Assembly (NCBI RefSeq): GCF_024345995.1
Contig: NZ_JAGQCE010000002.1
Span: 310,001 to 374,000 of the forward strand
Direction of reading: 5' to 3'
DNA from: Synechococcus sp. Cruz-7E5
Lineage (GTDB): Bacteria; Cyanobacteriota; Cyanobacteriia; PCC-6307; Cyanobiaceae
DNA length: 64,000 nucleotides
The translations under genes were made by a program, and so were the position numbers. Position 1 is the stretch's first letter. Every line of letters starts with the position of its first letter. Shown here one piece after another: positions 26,085 to 34,790 of this stretch. Under the pieces are notes generated by a model, which was not told the origin of the DNA, did no database searches, and saw only the letters and a list, made by a program, of their open reading frames with translations.

Positions 26085-26627
26085 ATGGACCCGACACTCC
26101 CTGGCACTCCCGACGGGGCGGACCTGCTCCGGATGGAGGCGATCGTCCGCAAGCATGGAGGTGCTGTTGAGGCTGCCCAGCTGATCGGCAGCTGGCGTCT
26201 GCAGCGCACCTGGCCGCGGGGATCCCAGCGGCCGGCTGAGCTGGTCAGTGGACTCCTGCGGGCCCTGGGCGCAAGGCTGGTGATCGAAGCCCCTGGGGGG
26301 GAGGGCGAGGAGCTGGTGATCCGCAACAGCGTGCAGCTCGGGGAACTTGGGCTCACATTTGCTGGCCAGGCCAGGCTCGAGGGCAAGCGGCCCCTGCTGC
26401 TGTTTCGTTTTGAGCGTCTGTATCTGGCACTGGGCGCCTGGCGGCCCCTCGATCGCCCACTACCCCAGCCGCTTCCGTTTGGCCAGCAACGGGCCGGGGA
26501 GCTGCCCTTCTTCGCCCTGATCGGTGGCGGGGCCAGCCATGGCTGGCTGGCGGCCAGGGGCCGTGGCGGGGGTCTGGCGCTCTGGACCATCGATCCCTCT
26601 GATGACAGAGCCCATGGGGCTGCCTAA
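26085..26627 (+). CDS. Hypothetical protein, possibly PAP/fibrillin-like
   Basis: 180 residues. The pattern LIGSWRLQRTWPRG (~35-48), then several beta-strand segments (VIRNSVQLGELGLTFAGQARLEGKRPLLLFRFERLYLALG) and GGLALWTID near the C-terminus resembles the lipocalin-like plastid lipid-associated (PAP/fibrillin) fold, but this is a weak impression. No signal peptide. Confidence 0.5.
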   Translation: MDPTLPGTPDGADLLRMEAIVRKHGGAVEAAQLIGSWRLQRTWPRGSQRPAELVSGLLRALGARLVIEAPGGEGEELVIRNSVQLGELGLTFAGQARLEGKRPLLLFRFERLYLALGAWRPLDRPLPQPLPFGQQRAGELPFFALIGGGASHGWLAARGRGGGLALWTIDPSDDRAHGAA

Positions 26628-26656
26628 ATTCAATTCAGAGCCCGGTCCTCCCGACC

Positions 26657-26812
26657 CTGAAACCCTTCCTGCAGGTTCTGTTCCTCACCTGGGTGCTGTT
26701 CCGTTGCCTCGACTGGTACGGCCGCTGGCATGCCTTTCGGGCCAGGAACCGACTCGCCAGTGAATTCGCCCGGGAACTGCGGCGTCGCGGGCTGATCAGC
26801 ACCCTGCGCTGA
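26657..26812 (+). CDS. Small basic protein, non-ATG start
   Basis: 51 residues if read from CTG 26657: a hydrophobic segment (FLQVLFLTWVLFRCL) followed by a strongly basic amphipathic helix (RWHAFRARNRLASEFARELRRRG) and ISTLR. No ATG, GTG or TTG lies in frame between the preceding in-frame stop and this CTG; an internal GTG at 26693 would give 39 residues and remove most of the hydrophobic part. The frame opens inside the end of the upstream gene, whose stop is 30 bases before, so coupled translation is plausible. The regular amphipathic pattern argues that it is coding. Confidence 0.45.
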   Translation: MKPFLQVLFLTWVLFRCLDWYGRWHAFRARNRLASEFARELRRRGLISTLR

Positions 26813-26964
26813 GGCAACGCCCGCGCCATGGTCCCTGGCTGATTCGCTTTTGGTGTTCTTGATTTCGGGTTGATGTCGGGCAGGTCAACATTGGCGAAGC
26901 TCTGTCACATCTCCCTGCTGCCTGAGGCGTGACTCGTCGGCCGCGGCCACGCTGGAGGCAGCCG

Positions 26965-27156
26965 ATGAACCCACTCATGCATACCCATGATCTTGAAAAC
27001 CACGACAACCTCTATGCCCAGGAGGTGCCGATCCATGGCCGTGAATCGGCCGAGGAGGCCCGTCACCATGTCTCCTGGGCTGTCGCAGCCCTGATCGCCG
27101 CCGTGGGTGTGCTGACCGGGGTGGCCTCCATGGGTCATGGTGGGCCATTGGGCTGA
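26965..27156 (+). CDS. Small membrane protein
   Basis: 63 residues from ATG 26965, preceded by a clear ribosome binding site GGAGG at 26954-26958. His-rich, acidic N-terminus (MHTHDLENHDNLYAQEVPIHGRES), then one hydrophobic span (VSWAVAALIAAVGVLTGVASMG). No family recognised. It ends 6 bases before the MAPEG gene, so the two are probably cotranscribed. Confidence 0.6.
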   Translation: MNPLMHTHDLENHDNLYAQEVPIHGRESAEEARHHVSWAVAALIAAVGVLTGVASMGHGGPLG

Positions 27157-27162
27157 CTTGCC

Positions 27163-27555
27163 GTGACGATCGCCCCCCTTGCCGGGCTCATCACCCTGCT
27201 GGCTGTGATCACCTTTCAGGCCACCGCCATGCAGGTGGGTCGGGCGCGCATGCGCTACGGGGTGAAGCCACCGCTGATGAGCGGTCCGCCGGCCTTTGAG
27301 CGGGCCATGCGGGTGCAGCAGAACACCCTGGAGCAGATCGTGGTGTTCCTGCCAGCCTTCTGGCTGGCAGTGCTGTTCTCCAACGCCACTGCGGCCTCGG
27401 TGCTGGGGGCTGTCTGGGTGCTGGGTCGGGTGCTCTATGCGGTCGGCTATCTGCGAGCTCCTGAGCAGCGGGGATTGGGATTCGCCATCAGCTTCATCGC
27501 TACGACGGTGCTGCTGGTGATGGCCCTGGTGGGCAGCGTGATGCGTCTGCTCTGA
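27163..27555 (+). CDS. MAPEG-family membrane protein
   Basis: 130 residues from GTG 27163. Four hydrophobic segments and the MAPEG pattern: RARMRYGVKPP after the first helix, then FERAMRVQQNTLEQIVVFLPAFWLA, where the conserved Arg, Gln-Asn and Glu residues of the glutathione site lie, then GRVLYAVGYL. Family members conjugate glutathione or reduce lipid hydroperoxides in membranes; the actual activity here is unknown. Confidence 0.82.
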   Translation: MTIAPLAGLITLLAVITFQATAMQVGRARMRYGVKPPLMSGPPAFERAMRVQQNTLEQIVVFLPAFWLAVLFSNATAASVLGAVWVLGRVLYAVGYLRAPEQRGLGFAISFIATTVLLVMALVGSVMRLL

Positions 27556-27595
27556 GCCCCTGGCCTACGCTCCGCTGCCAGGTTGCTGAATCCTC

Positions 27596-29287
27596 CTGGC
27601 CAGCCCAACGTTTCCCCAGAGCACCCGCCTGCGGGGCCGCGATCTTCTCGCCGATCCCTGCCTCAACAAGGGCACGGCCTTCAGCCGCCAGGAACGCCAG
27701 GCGTTCGGGCTCGATGGCCTTCTGCCCCACGCCGTGGAGAGCCTGGATACCCAGGTGGAGCGCCACTGGCAGGCATTCCTCACTCTGGGGAGCGACCTGG
27801 AGAAGTTCCGCTTCGCTGCGGCCCTGCGCCAGGCGAATCTCACCCTGTTCCATCGCTTCCTGGCCGATCACATCGAGGCGGTGATGCCGATCGTCTACAC
27901 CCCCACGGTGGGGGCGGCGATCCAGCGCTTCAGCCTCGATTACCGCACCCCCTCAGGCGGTGTGTTCCTGGCGGCACCGGATCTGGAGCGGATCGATTCG
28001 GTGCTGAGCCAGGCGGCGACCGGGCCGGTGGATCTGATCCTGATCACTGATTCGCAGGGAATCCTCGGCATCGGCGATCAGGGCATCGGCGGAATCGAGA
28101 TCTGTCTTGGCAAGCTGGCGGTGTACACCCTCTGCGCCGGGCTGGATCCCTCCCGGGTGCTGCCCTTGGTGCTTGATGTGGGCACTGACCGCCCGCAGCT
28201 GCTGGACGACCCTCTCTACCCCGGTTGGCGCCACCCGCGCCTCGATGGCCCCGACTATGATTACTTCCTGGCCAGAACCGTGGAGGCCCTGCAGCGCCAG
28301 TTCCCGGGAGCGCTGCTGCACTGGGAAGACTTCGGCACCGGCCATGCCCACCAGCTGCTGGCGGAGTACCGCGAGCGCGTGCCCAGCTTCAACGACGACA
28401 TCCAGGGCACCCGCGGAGTGGCTTGCGCGGTGGTGCAGGCGGCCTCCCACGGTGCTGGCCTGCCTCTGGAAGACCACCGCATCGTGGTTTTCGGGGCGGG
28501 CACCGCGGGTTGTGGCATCGCCGAAGGTCTGGTGCGCCTGCTCACCAGGGCAGGCTTGAGCGAGCCAGAGGCGCGCCGCCGTATCTGGGCGATCGATCGG
28601 GAGGGCCTGGTGCTGGCCGATCAGCCCGATCTTTCCCCCATGGCCCAGGCCCTGGCCAGGGATCCTTCCGAGCGCTCGGCATTCGAGCCCGACGTGCAGG
28701 GCCGGATCGGCCTGCTGCAGGTGGTGCGGACGGTGCGACCCACCGTGCTGATCGGCACCTCCACCGTGGCGGGGGCCTTCAGTCGCGAGGTGGTGGAAAC
28801 GATGGCTGCGACGGTGGATCGGCCGATCATCCTGCCCCTCTCCAATCCCACCAGTCTGGCGGAGGCCACTCCCGCCGATCTCTATGCCTGGACAGGCGGA
28901 AAGGCCCTGGTGGCCAGCGGCAGCCCGTTCGAGCCGGTGAGCTGGCAGGGCAGCCTGCGCCGGATCGGGCAGTGCAACAACTGCTTCCTGTTCCCCGGCC
29001 TGGGCTTCGCCAGCGTGGCGGTGGGAGCCACCCAGGTGAGCGAGGGAATGATCGATGCGGGACTTGATGCCCTGGCCGACCGAATTCCGGCTTACCGGGA
29101 TCCGGATGCTCCCTTGATGCCTGAGCTCACCCAGGTGCAGTCGGTGTCGCGGGCGGTGGCGGAAGCGGTGGCGCTGGCGGCAGTGCACGAAGGCCTCGCC
29201 AGCCGAGCCGCCAGCGCCGAGGAGGCGATCGAGCGGCTCGATCAGGCCACCTGGATGGCGGTCTACAGGGAGCTGGAAGCGCTCTGA
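27596..29287 (+). CDS. NAD-dependent malic enzyme, non-ATG start
   Basis: Oxidative decarboxylation of malate to pyruvate. From CTG 27596 the protein is 563 residues, the length of MaeA-type enzymes. Conserved blocks: NKGTAFSRQER near 28-38, GLDGLLP, MPIVYTPTVG, ITDSQGILGIGDQGIGG, FNDDIQGTRG and the NAD fold IVVFGAGTAGCGIAEG, then PLSNPTSLAEAT. The first ATG/GTG/TTG in frame is GTG 27734, which would cut off the NKGTAF block; the frame is closed by TGA at 27587-27589, so the start must be CTG 27596, ATC 27590 or CTG 27629, or a sequencing frameshift hides it. The stop lies in a hairpin shared with the ferredoxin gene. Confidence 0.88.
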   Translation: MASPTFPQSTRLRGRDLLADPCLNKGTAFSRQERQAFGLDGLLPHAVESLDTQVERHWQAFLTLGSDLEKFRFAAALRQANLTLFHRFLADHIEAVMPIVYTPTVGAAIQRFSLDYRTPSGGVFLAAPDLERIDSVLSQAATGPVDLILITDSQGILGIGDQGIGGIEICLGKLAVYTLCAGLDPSRVLPLVLDVGTDRPQLLDDPLYPGWRHPRLDGPDYDYFLARTVEALQRQFPGALLHWEDFGTGHAHQLLAEYRERVPSFNDDIQGTRGVACAVVQAASHGAGLPLEDHRIVVFGAGTAGCGIAEGLVRLLTRAGLSEPEARRRIWAIDREGLVLADQPDLSPMAQALARDPSERSAFEPDVQGRIGLLQVVRTVRPTVLIGTSTVAGAFSREVVETMAATVDRPIILPLSNPTSLAEATPADLYAWTGGKALVASGSPFEPVSWQGSLRRIGQCNNCFLFPGLGFASVAVGATQVSEGMIDAGLDALADRIPAYRDPDAPLMPELTQVQSVSRAVAEAVALAAVHEGLASRAASAEEAIERLDQATWMAVYRELEAL

Positions 29288-29321
29288 AGGCATGGGGGCC
29301 GCGCCCCCGTGCCGGCTTCAG
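29284..29321. terminator. Shared hairpin between convergent genes
   Basis: An inner stem GCATGGGGGC (29290-29299) pairs with GCCCCCGTGC (29303-29312, one G.T), extended by CTGAAG (29284-29289) with CTTCAG (29316-29321) across a 3-base bulge. It contains the malic enzyme stop (29285-29287) and the ferredoxin stop (29318-29320) within its outer arms. There is no long T-run on either strand, so this is a strong structural barrier rather than a textbook intrinsic terminator. Confidence 0.6.
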
Positions 29322-29599
29322 AGGTCGTCCTCGACGTTGGGCTTGATCGTGCAGTCGGAGAGGGGGTAGCTGACGCAAAGCAGCGCAAAGCCCTCGGCGA
29401 TCTGCTCGTCATCGAGGAAGCTCTGATCGGATTGATCAACGCTGCCGGAGAGGATCTTGCCGGCGCAGGTGCTGCAGGCCCCGGCGCGGCAGGAGTAGGG
29501 CAGATCGATTGACTGCTCCTCGGCGGCATCGAGGATGTACTGATCGTCGGGGCAACTGAACGACTTGCCGTCTTCCAGGGTGATGGTGAAGGAGGCCAT
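29318..29599 (-). CDS. Plant-type [2Fe-2S] ferredoxin
   Basis: 93 residues. Cluster ligands Cys37, Cys42, Cys45 ([15 protein letters not shown]) and Cys75 ([13 protein letters not shown]) have the plant-type CX4CX2C...C spacing. Acidic surface and short length match photosynthetic PetF-type ferredoxins, but the N-terminal region ([27 protein letters not shown]) and the shortened C-terminus (KPNVEDDL) differ from the main PetF1, so it is probably one of the alternative ferredoxins. Divergent from pntA. Confidence 0.9.
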   Translation of the reverse strand: MASFTITLEDGKSFSCPDDQYILDAAEEQSIDLPYSCRAGACSTCAGKILSGSVDQSDQSFLDDEQIAEGFALLCVSYPLSDCTIKPNVEDDL

Positions 29600-29808
29600 G
29601 GCTGGGGATCAGCGCAGGATTGCCCACACTTGCTAGGCAACGCGTGCCCGCTTTGGGGTAGCCCTCGTGACAGTGGGCTGCCATCGCCACGGCAGACGGG
29701 TCCGAACCAGCGTCTGTGTGGTGGCTTGAACACAACGTTCAGTGCTGACTTGCGCCCCTCCCGCGCTCTGTCCATCAATGGGGATAGTGAGGATCGCCGG
29801 AGTCGTCT
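29600..29808. other. Divergent intergenic region
   Basis: 209 bases between the ferredoxin and pntA start codons. It must carry promoters for both. I do not see a convincing NtcA box (GTA-N8-TAC) or a long repeat in it. Confidence 0.4.
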
Positions 29809-30972
29809 GTGGTCAGGGTCTTGGTTCCTGCGGAAAGCCGGGGAGGGGAGAGGCGTGTCGCCGCCACACCGGAGACGGTGCGCCGCCTGGTGGCGAAGAA
29901 CTCCGAGGTGTTCATCGAATCGGGCGCCGGCCTGGAGGCCGGATTCAACGACGAGGTCTTCATCGAAGCCGGCGCCTCGATCGTGGTCAAGGGCTGCTCA
30001 GACACCTGGAGCGCCGCCGAAGTGGTGCTCTGCGTGCAACCGCCCCTTCAGGACACTGAAGGCGGCAGTGGCGGGCTCGAGCGGCTGGCGTCCGGCTCCC
30101 TGCTGGTGGGTCTGCTGGATCCCTACCTGAACCGGGCCCTGATCGAGCGCCTCAACAGCCGTGGGCTCTCGACCCTGGCCCTTGAGCTGCTGCCGCGCAT
30201 CAGCCGCGCCCAGTCGATGGATGTTCTCTCTTCCCAGGCCAACATCGCCGGCTACAAGGCGGTGCTCCTGGCGGCCGCTGAACTGGATCGCTTCTTCCCG
30301 ATGCTGATGACCGCCGCCGGCACGGTTCAGCCCGCAAAGGTGTTGGTGCTCGGGGCCGGTGTGGCCGGTCTGCAGGCCGTCGCCACAGCCCGCCGCCTCG
30401 GCGCGATGGTGAAGGTGAGCGATGTGCGGGCGGCCGCGAAGGAACAGGTGGAATCCCTGGGCGCGCGCTTCATCGATCCCCCCAGCCGTGAAGCCCCAGG
30501 TGAAACCGGCGGCTATGCCCGCGAGGCCGGCGCCGCCTTCCTGGAGGCTCAGCGCCAGCAGCTCACCACACACCTGTCCGAAGCCGACGCGGTGATCACC
30601 ACCGCCCAGGTGCCTGGGCGGCCGGCGCCACTGCTGATCACCGAGGAGATGCTCAAGGCGCTGCGCCCCGGATCGGTGGTGGTCGATCTGGCCGTGTCGA
30701 CCGGAGGAAACTGCGCCGGCAGCCAGCCTGATCGCACGGTAGAGATCGGCGGAGTGCGCATCATCGGCTCCTCCAACCTGCCCGCTTCGGTGCCCCACCA
30801 CGCCAGCGCCCTCTACGCGCGCAACCTGGCGGCCTTCCTCGAGCCCCTGTTTTCCGATGACGGCCTCCAACTCAACCCCGAGGACCCATTGCTTGACCCC
30901 TGCCTGATTTCCCATCAGGGCGCCTGCCGCCGACCTGAACTGTGGCCCAGCCTCGAGGAGGTGACGGCATGA
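29809..30972 (+). CDS. pntA: NAD(P) transhydrogenase alpha subunit, part 1 (NAD-binding)
   Basis: Soluble NAD(H)-binding domain I of the proton-translocating transhydrogenase. 387 residues from GTG 29809. The N-terminus VRVLVPAESRGGERRVAATPETV and the fold VLVLGAGVAGLQAVATARRLGA (near 180) are typical of the PntA/AlaDH family; the RAAAKEQVESLGARF mobile-loop region is also present. In cyanobacteria the alpha subunit is split in two genes, as here. The stop overlaps the next start by four bases. Confidence 0.95.
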   Translation: MVRVLVPAESRGGERRVAATPETVRRLVAKNSEVFIESGAGLEAGFNDEVFIEAGASIVVKGCSDTWSAAEVVLCVQPPLQDTEGGSGGLERLASGSLLVGLLDPYLNRALIERLNSRGLSTLALELLPRISRAQSMDVLSSQANIAGYKAVLLAAAELDRFFPMLMTAAGTVQPAKVLVLGAGVAGLQAVATARRLGAMVKVSDVRAAAKEQVESLGARFIDPPSREAPGETGGYAREAGAAFLEAQRQQLTTHLSEADAVITTAQVPGRPAPLLITEEMLKALRPGSVVVDLAVSTGGNCAGSQPDRTVEIGGVRIIGSSNLPASVPHHASALYARNLAAFLEPLFSDDGLQLNPEDPLLDPCLISHQGACRRPELWPSLEEVTA

Positions 30973-31265
30973 GCGTTCCTCTCAGTGGCACCTCCGCCCT
31001 CTGGGTGCTGGTGCTCGGCAGCCTGCTGGGGCTTGAACTGATCGGCAAGGTGCCCCCCACCCTCCACACTCCGTTGATGTCCGGAGCCAATGCCATCAGT
31101 GGCATCACGCTGCTGGCAGCCCTGGCCCTGATCGGTGAAGCCCCCACCCCGGCCCTGAAGCTGATCGGTGCGGTGGCCCTGGGTTTTGCCCTCTTCAACG
31201 TGGTGGGCGGCTTTCTCGTGACTGACCGGATGCTGGCGATGTTCCGTCGCAGGGAGGCGAACTGA
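30969..31265 (+). CDS. NAD(P) transhydrogenase alpha subunit, part 2 (membrane)
   Basis: 98 residues from ATG 30969, overlapping the pntA stop (ATGA). Several membrane helices (LWVLVLGSLLGLELIG, ISGITLLAALALIGE, LIGAVALGFALFNVVGGFLVTDRML), matching the C-terminal half of E. coli PntA (domain II). The HTPLMSGANAISGI block is highly conserved in proton-channel helices. Confidence 0.93.
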   Translation: MSVPLSGTSALWVLVLGSLLGLELIGKVPPTLHTPLMSGANAISGITLLAALALIGEAPTPALKLIGAVALGFALFNVVGGFLVTDRMLAMFRRREAN

Positions 31266-32680
31266 TGGTTGAACTCTCGATCGAACTGGGCTCAGTGCTG
31301 CTGCTGGCCTTCGGGCTCAAGGGCCTGGCCAAGATCCGTACGGCCCGCACAGCCAACGGCCTCGCAGCCCTGGCCATCGGCCTGGCGGTTGTCGGACTGC
31401 TGCTGCAGCAGGGTCTGGACGGCTGGCCCTGGATGCTGCTGGGGCTGGGCATCGGCGGAGGCCTCGGGGCTGTGCTTGCCCTGAGGGTGGCGATGACATC
31501 GATGCCCGAAACGGTGGCACTCTTCAATGGCTGCGGCGGCATGTCGTCGCTTCTGGTGGCGATCGGTGCGGTGCAGCTGCCCACACCCCTGAACCTGGTT
31601 GGCCAGGTGTCGGTGCTGGTGTCGGTCCTGGTGGGTGCGATCACGTTCAGTGGCTCGCTTGTGGCGATGGGCAAGCTTCAGGAGTGGCTGGGCACACCCG
31701 GCTGGACCCTGAGGCCCCAGCGCCATGCAGTGAACATCATGCTGGCAGTGGCCTGCCTGGTCTGCTGCGTCCTGGTCCTCAAGGGAATGGCGGTGACCCT
31801 GATTCCCCTCACCGTGCTGTCACTGCTCCTCGGAGTGGGCCTCACCCTTCCAGTTGGCGGCGCCGACATGCCGGTGGTGATCTCCCTGCTCAATTCCTAT
31901 TCGGGGGTGGCTGCGGCTGCCGCTGGTTTCGTGGTGGGCAGTGAGCTGCTGATCGTGGCAGGCGCCATGGTTGGAGCGGCCGGTCTGATTCTCACCCAGG
32001 TGATGTGCACGGCCATGAACCGCTCACTCACTTCGGTGCTGTTCGGCGGAGCCCTGGGCGCTGGCTCGAGCGAGGCCGGTGATGGCGCCGGCGGACGCGA
32101 GGAGTACACCAACGTCACCTCCTGCAGCCCCGAGGAATGTGCCCTCACCCTCGAAGCTGCTGAGCGGGTAATCTTCGTGCCCGGCTATGGACTCGCCGTA
32201 GCTCAGGCCCAGCACAGCCTCAAGGAGCTCGCCCGCCTGCTCGAGCAGCACGGCATCGAGGTGCGCTACGCCATCCACCCTGTGGCCGGCCGGATGCCAG
32301 GGCACATGAACGTGCTGCTGGCTGAGGCCGATGTGCCTTACGACCAGCTGGTGGAGATGGATGACATCAACCCTGACTTCCCGCGCACCGATGTGGTGAT
32401 CGTGCTGGGGGCCAATGATGTGGTCAACCCTCGAGCCAAGAGCGACCCGGCCAGCCCTCTCTACGGCATGCCCGTCCTGGAGGTGGATCAGGCCCGCACG
32501 GTGTTTGTGGTCAAGCGCAGCCTCGGCTCCGGATACGCCGGCATCCGCAACGATCTATTCGAGCTGCCCCAGACCTCAATGGTGTTCGGGGACGCCAAGC
32601 AGGTGCTTCAGAGCCTGCTCCAGGAGCTGCGCTCCCTTGGAGTGGGCAAGGTTGCTGTCGGCTCTGGCAGTGCACGCTGA
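31265..32680 (+). CDS. pntB: NAD(P) transhydrogenase beta subunit
   Basis: 471 residues. N-terminal half with about eight membrane helices (domain II) and the proton-channel region LLNSYSGVAAAAAGFVVG; C-terminal NADP(H)-binding domain III with VIFVPGYGLAVAQAQHSL, IHPVAGRMPGHMNVLLAEADVPYD and VIVLGANDVVNP. Complete. The start shares a base with the preceding stop (TGATG). With the two alpha genes it forms a full Pnt complex that uses the proton gradient to reduce NADP+ with NADH. Confidence 0.95.
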   Translation: MVELSIELGSVLLLAFGLKGLAKIRTARTANGLAALAIGLAVVGLLLQQGLDGWPWMLLGLGIGGGLGAVLALRVAMTSMPETVALFNGCGGMSSLLVAIGAVQLPTPLNLVGQVSVLVSVLVGAITFSGSLVAMGKLQEWLGTPGWTLRPQRHAVNIMLAVACLVCCVLVLKGMAVTLIPLTVLSLLLGVGLTLPVGGADMPVVISLLNSYSGVAAAAAGFVVGSELLIVAGAMVGAAGLILTQVMCTAMNRSLTSVLFGGALGAGSSEAGDGAGGREEYTNVTSCSPEECALTLEAAERVIFVPGYGLAVAQAQHSLKELARLLEQHGIEVRYAIHPVAGRMPGHMNVLLAEADVPYDQLVEMDDINPDFPRTDVVIVLGANDVVNPRAKSDPASPLYGMPVLEVDQARTVFVVKRSLGSGYAGIRNDLFELPQTSMVFGDAKQVLQSLLQELRSLGVGKVAVGSGSAR

Positions 32681-32704
32681 GCGGGAGGCACTTCGCCTCT
32701 GGAC

Positions 32705-33130
32705 TCAGGGCAGGCCGGCCGCCTGGGCCTGCCAGCTCCCTCTGATTGCCCCGTGGGTCCGCCTTTGCCAGCGGCTCCACGGGGCTTTGTCTTGCAGGAG
32801 TGCAGCCCAAGGCTCAGCCAGTTCCTTCAGGGCCATGGCCGCATCGATCAGCACGACCGCAGCCCAGACCAGCAGCATGAGCAACTCTCTGCCGGTGTCT
32901 TCGCTCAGCTGTGGCTGCCTGGCCGGTGCGGGTGTCGGCAGAACAGCTGTCGCCTGAACTTCTGAATCCTGAACTGGTCGAGGAACCATCGAACTCTCCG
33001 CTCCCACTTCAATCACAACTCCCGTGGTCAGCAGGGCCTGGCTGGCTTTCCAGGACGTTGGCGGATGCCGCCGCCAGTAGGCCGCCTCTGCAGTGCCCGG
33101 ACGACCACGGCTGGAGAAGGTGGGAATCAT
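32705..33130 (-). CDS. Hypothetical protein with one membrane segment
   Basis: 141 residues from ATG 33130. The N-terminal half is low complexity; near residues 85-105 there is a hydrophobic segment (ELLMLLVWAAVVLIDAAMAL) and the C-terminus is basic, Trp-rich and helical (APWSRWQRRTHGAIRGSW). Convergent with pntB and divergent from the helicase. No family recognised; the moderate confidence reflects possible chance coding. Confidence 0.45.
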   Translation of the reverse strand: MIPTFSSRGRPGTAEAAYWRRHPPTSWKASQALLTTGVVIEVGAESSMVPRPVQDSEVQATAVLPTPAPARQPQLSEDTGRELLMLLVWAAVVLIDAAMALKELAEPWAALLQDKAPWSRWQRRTHGAIRGSWQAQAAGLP

Positions 33131-33233
33131 CGCCGCATCAAGACATGGATCCCAGGGCCTGGTCGCTGTTCTCATCGTCACAGCCCCGTTCTCTTAGGGT
33201 AGGGCTCTTCCGAGGACTGCTCCGATTTCCCGT

Positions 33234-34604
33234 CTGACCCACCCAGCTCCGGGAGAGGAGCAGATCAGCCCGACCGTTTCAGGGGCCGATCCAGCCGCCT
33301 CCGGAAGCCCGGTCCAGGATTTCGCCTCCTTCGGGTTGTCCGAGCCACTGCTCAAGGCCATCGCGCTCAAGGGCTACACCTGCCCGTCGCCGATCCAGGT
33401 GCAGTCGATTCCGGCTGTGCTCAGCGGCCGTGATGTGATGGCCGCCGCCCAGACCGGCACCGGCAAGACGGCCGGGTTCACGTTGCCGATGCTGGAGCGC
33501 CTGCGCCACGGGCCCCATGCCCGCAACAATCAGGTGCGCGCCCTTGTGCTCACTCCCACTCGCGAGCTGGCGGCCCAGGTTGCGGAGAGCGTCCAGGCCT
33601 ATGGCCGCTTCCTCGACCTGCGTGGCGATGTGGTGTTCGGCGGCGTCAAGGTCAACCCCCAGATGCAGCGGCTGCGCCGCGGCGCCGATGTGCTGGTGGC
33701 CACCCCCGGCCGCCTGATGGACCTCTACCAGCAGAACGCGATCCGCTTCGACCGGCTCGAGATCCTGGTGCTTGATGAAGCCGATCGCATGCTCGACATG
33801 GGCTTCATCCGCGACATCCAGAAGATCCTGGCCCTGCTGCCGCCCAAGCGCCAGAACCTGCTGTTCTCCGCCACCTTCAACCCCTCGATCCGCAAGCTCG
33901 CCCACGGCCTGCTCCACCAGCCCGTACAGCTCCAGGCCACACCCGAGAACAGGGCGGCCCCCCTTGTGGAGCAGGTGATGCACCCCTGTGACATGGCGCG
34001 CAAGGGCGATCTGCTCTCCCACCTGATCCGCAGCAACGACTGGCAGCAGGTGTTGGTGTTCTCGCGCACCAAGCACGGCGCCAACCGGCTGGCGGAACGC
34101 CTGAGCCAGGAGGGCGTGGCCGCTATGGCCATCCACGGCAACAAGAGCCAGGGTGCCCGCACCCGGGCCCTGGCCAGCTTCAAGAGCGGTGAGCTGCGGG
34201 TGCTGGTGGCCACCGATCTTGCCGCTCGCGGCCTCGACATCGAGCAGCTGCCCCATGTGGTGAACCTGGATCTTCCCAACGTGGCCGAGGACTACGTGCA
34301 CCGCATCGGACGCACCGGGCGGGCCGGCCAGAGCGGCCATGCCCTCTCCCTGGTGGCTGCCGAGGAACACGAACTGCTGCGGGCGATCGAGAAAGTGATC
34401 GGCAACGCTCTGCCCCGGGCGGAGATCCCCGGCTTCGAGCCCACCATCCTGTCAGCCCCCCCCCTCGACCTCAGCGGCGGTCGCGGCAAGGGCGGCGGCC
34501 GTCGTGGTTCCGGATCCCCAGCCCCCAGACGCAACAGTCCCCGCAGCGGCTCTCCCCGCAGTCAGCCCCTCTCGCGCGAAAGCCGGCCCCGGGGTCGGGG
34601 CTGA
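33234..34604 (+). CDS. DEAD-box RNA helicase, non-ATG start
   Basis: Cytoplasmic ATP-dependent RNA unwinding (RhlE/DeaD-like). Motifs in order: Q-motif [17 protein letters not shown] (I), PTRELA (Ia), DEAD (II), SAT (III), and [18 protein letters not shown] (V, VI). The C-terminal tail is Gly/Arg/Ser-rich and likely binds RNA. TTG 33336 is the first standard start codon in frame, but the conserved upstream Phe of the Q-motif ([10 protein letters not shown]) lies before it. The frame is open back to TAG 33195-33197, with ATT 33225 and CTG 33234 as the plausible starts; CTG gives 456 residues. Confidence 0.9.
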   Translation: MTHPAPGEEQISPTVSGADPAASGSPVQDFASFGLSEPLLKAIALKGYTCPSPIQVQSIPAVLSGRDVMAAAQTGTGKTAGFTLPMLERLRHGPHARNNQVRALVLTPTRELAAQVAESVQAYGRFLDLRGDVVFGGVKVNPQMQRLRRGADVLVATPGRLMDLYQQNAIRFDRLEILVLDEADRMLDMGFIRDIQKILALLPPKRQNLLFSATFNPSIRKLAHGLLHQPVQLQATPENRAAPLVEQVMHPCDMARKGDLLSHLIRSNDWQQVLVFSRTKHGANRLAERLSQEGVAAMAIHGNKSQGARTRALASFKSGELRVLVATDLAARGLDIEQLPHVVNLDLPNVAEDYVHRIGRTGRAGQSGHALSLVAAEEHELLRAIEKVIGNALPRAEIPGFEPTILSAPPLDLSGGRGKGGGRRGSGSPAPRRNSPRSGSPRSQPLSRESRPRGRG

Positions 34605-34676
34605 TCAGGGGGTGGATCTGACTGACTCCAGCAACTTTCTGAGGGTTGGCAGACTCCCCAGATCTGAGCTGATTGA

Positions 34677-34790
34677 CCAGCCCGATTTCTCCCGGTGCCC
34701 GGCATCAGCTTCGCCAAGGGGAGTTTTAGTGTGCCGGCCTCAATCGACGACGACAGTCCGCTGATTCTCGACCTGTTCGAACAGCCCTGA
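34677..34790 (+). pseudogene. Antitoxin C-terminal remnant
   Basis: The frame reads PGISFAKGSFSVPASIDDDS...LDLFEQP and stops at 34788-34790. The G-x-A-K-G-x-F-x-V-P-x-x-x-D-D pattern followed by a short acidic tail is the usual end of Phd/VapB-like antitoxins encoded before PIN toxins. The N-terminal DNA-binding part is missing: an in-frame TGA lies at 34674-34676. Directly followed by a PIN-domain remnant with a four-base overlap. Confidence 0.5.
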
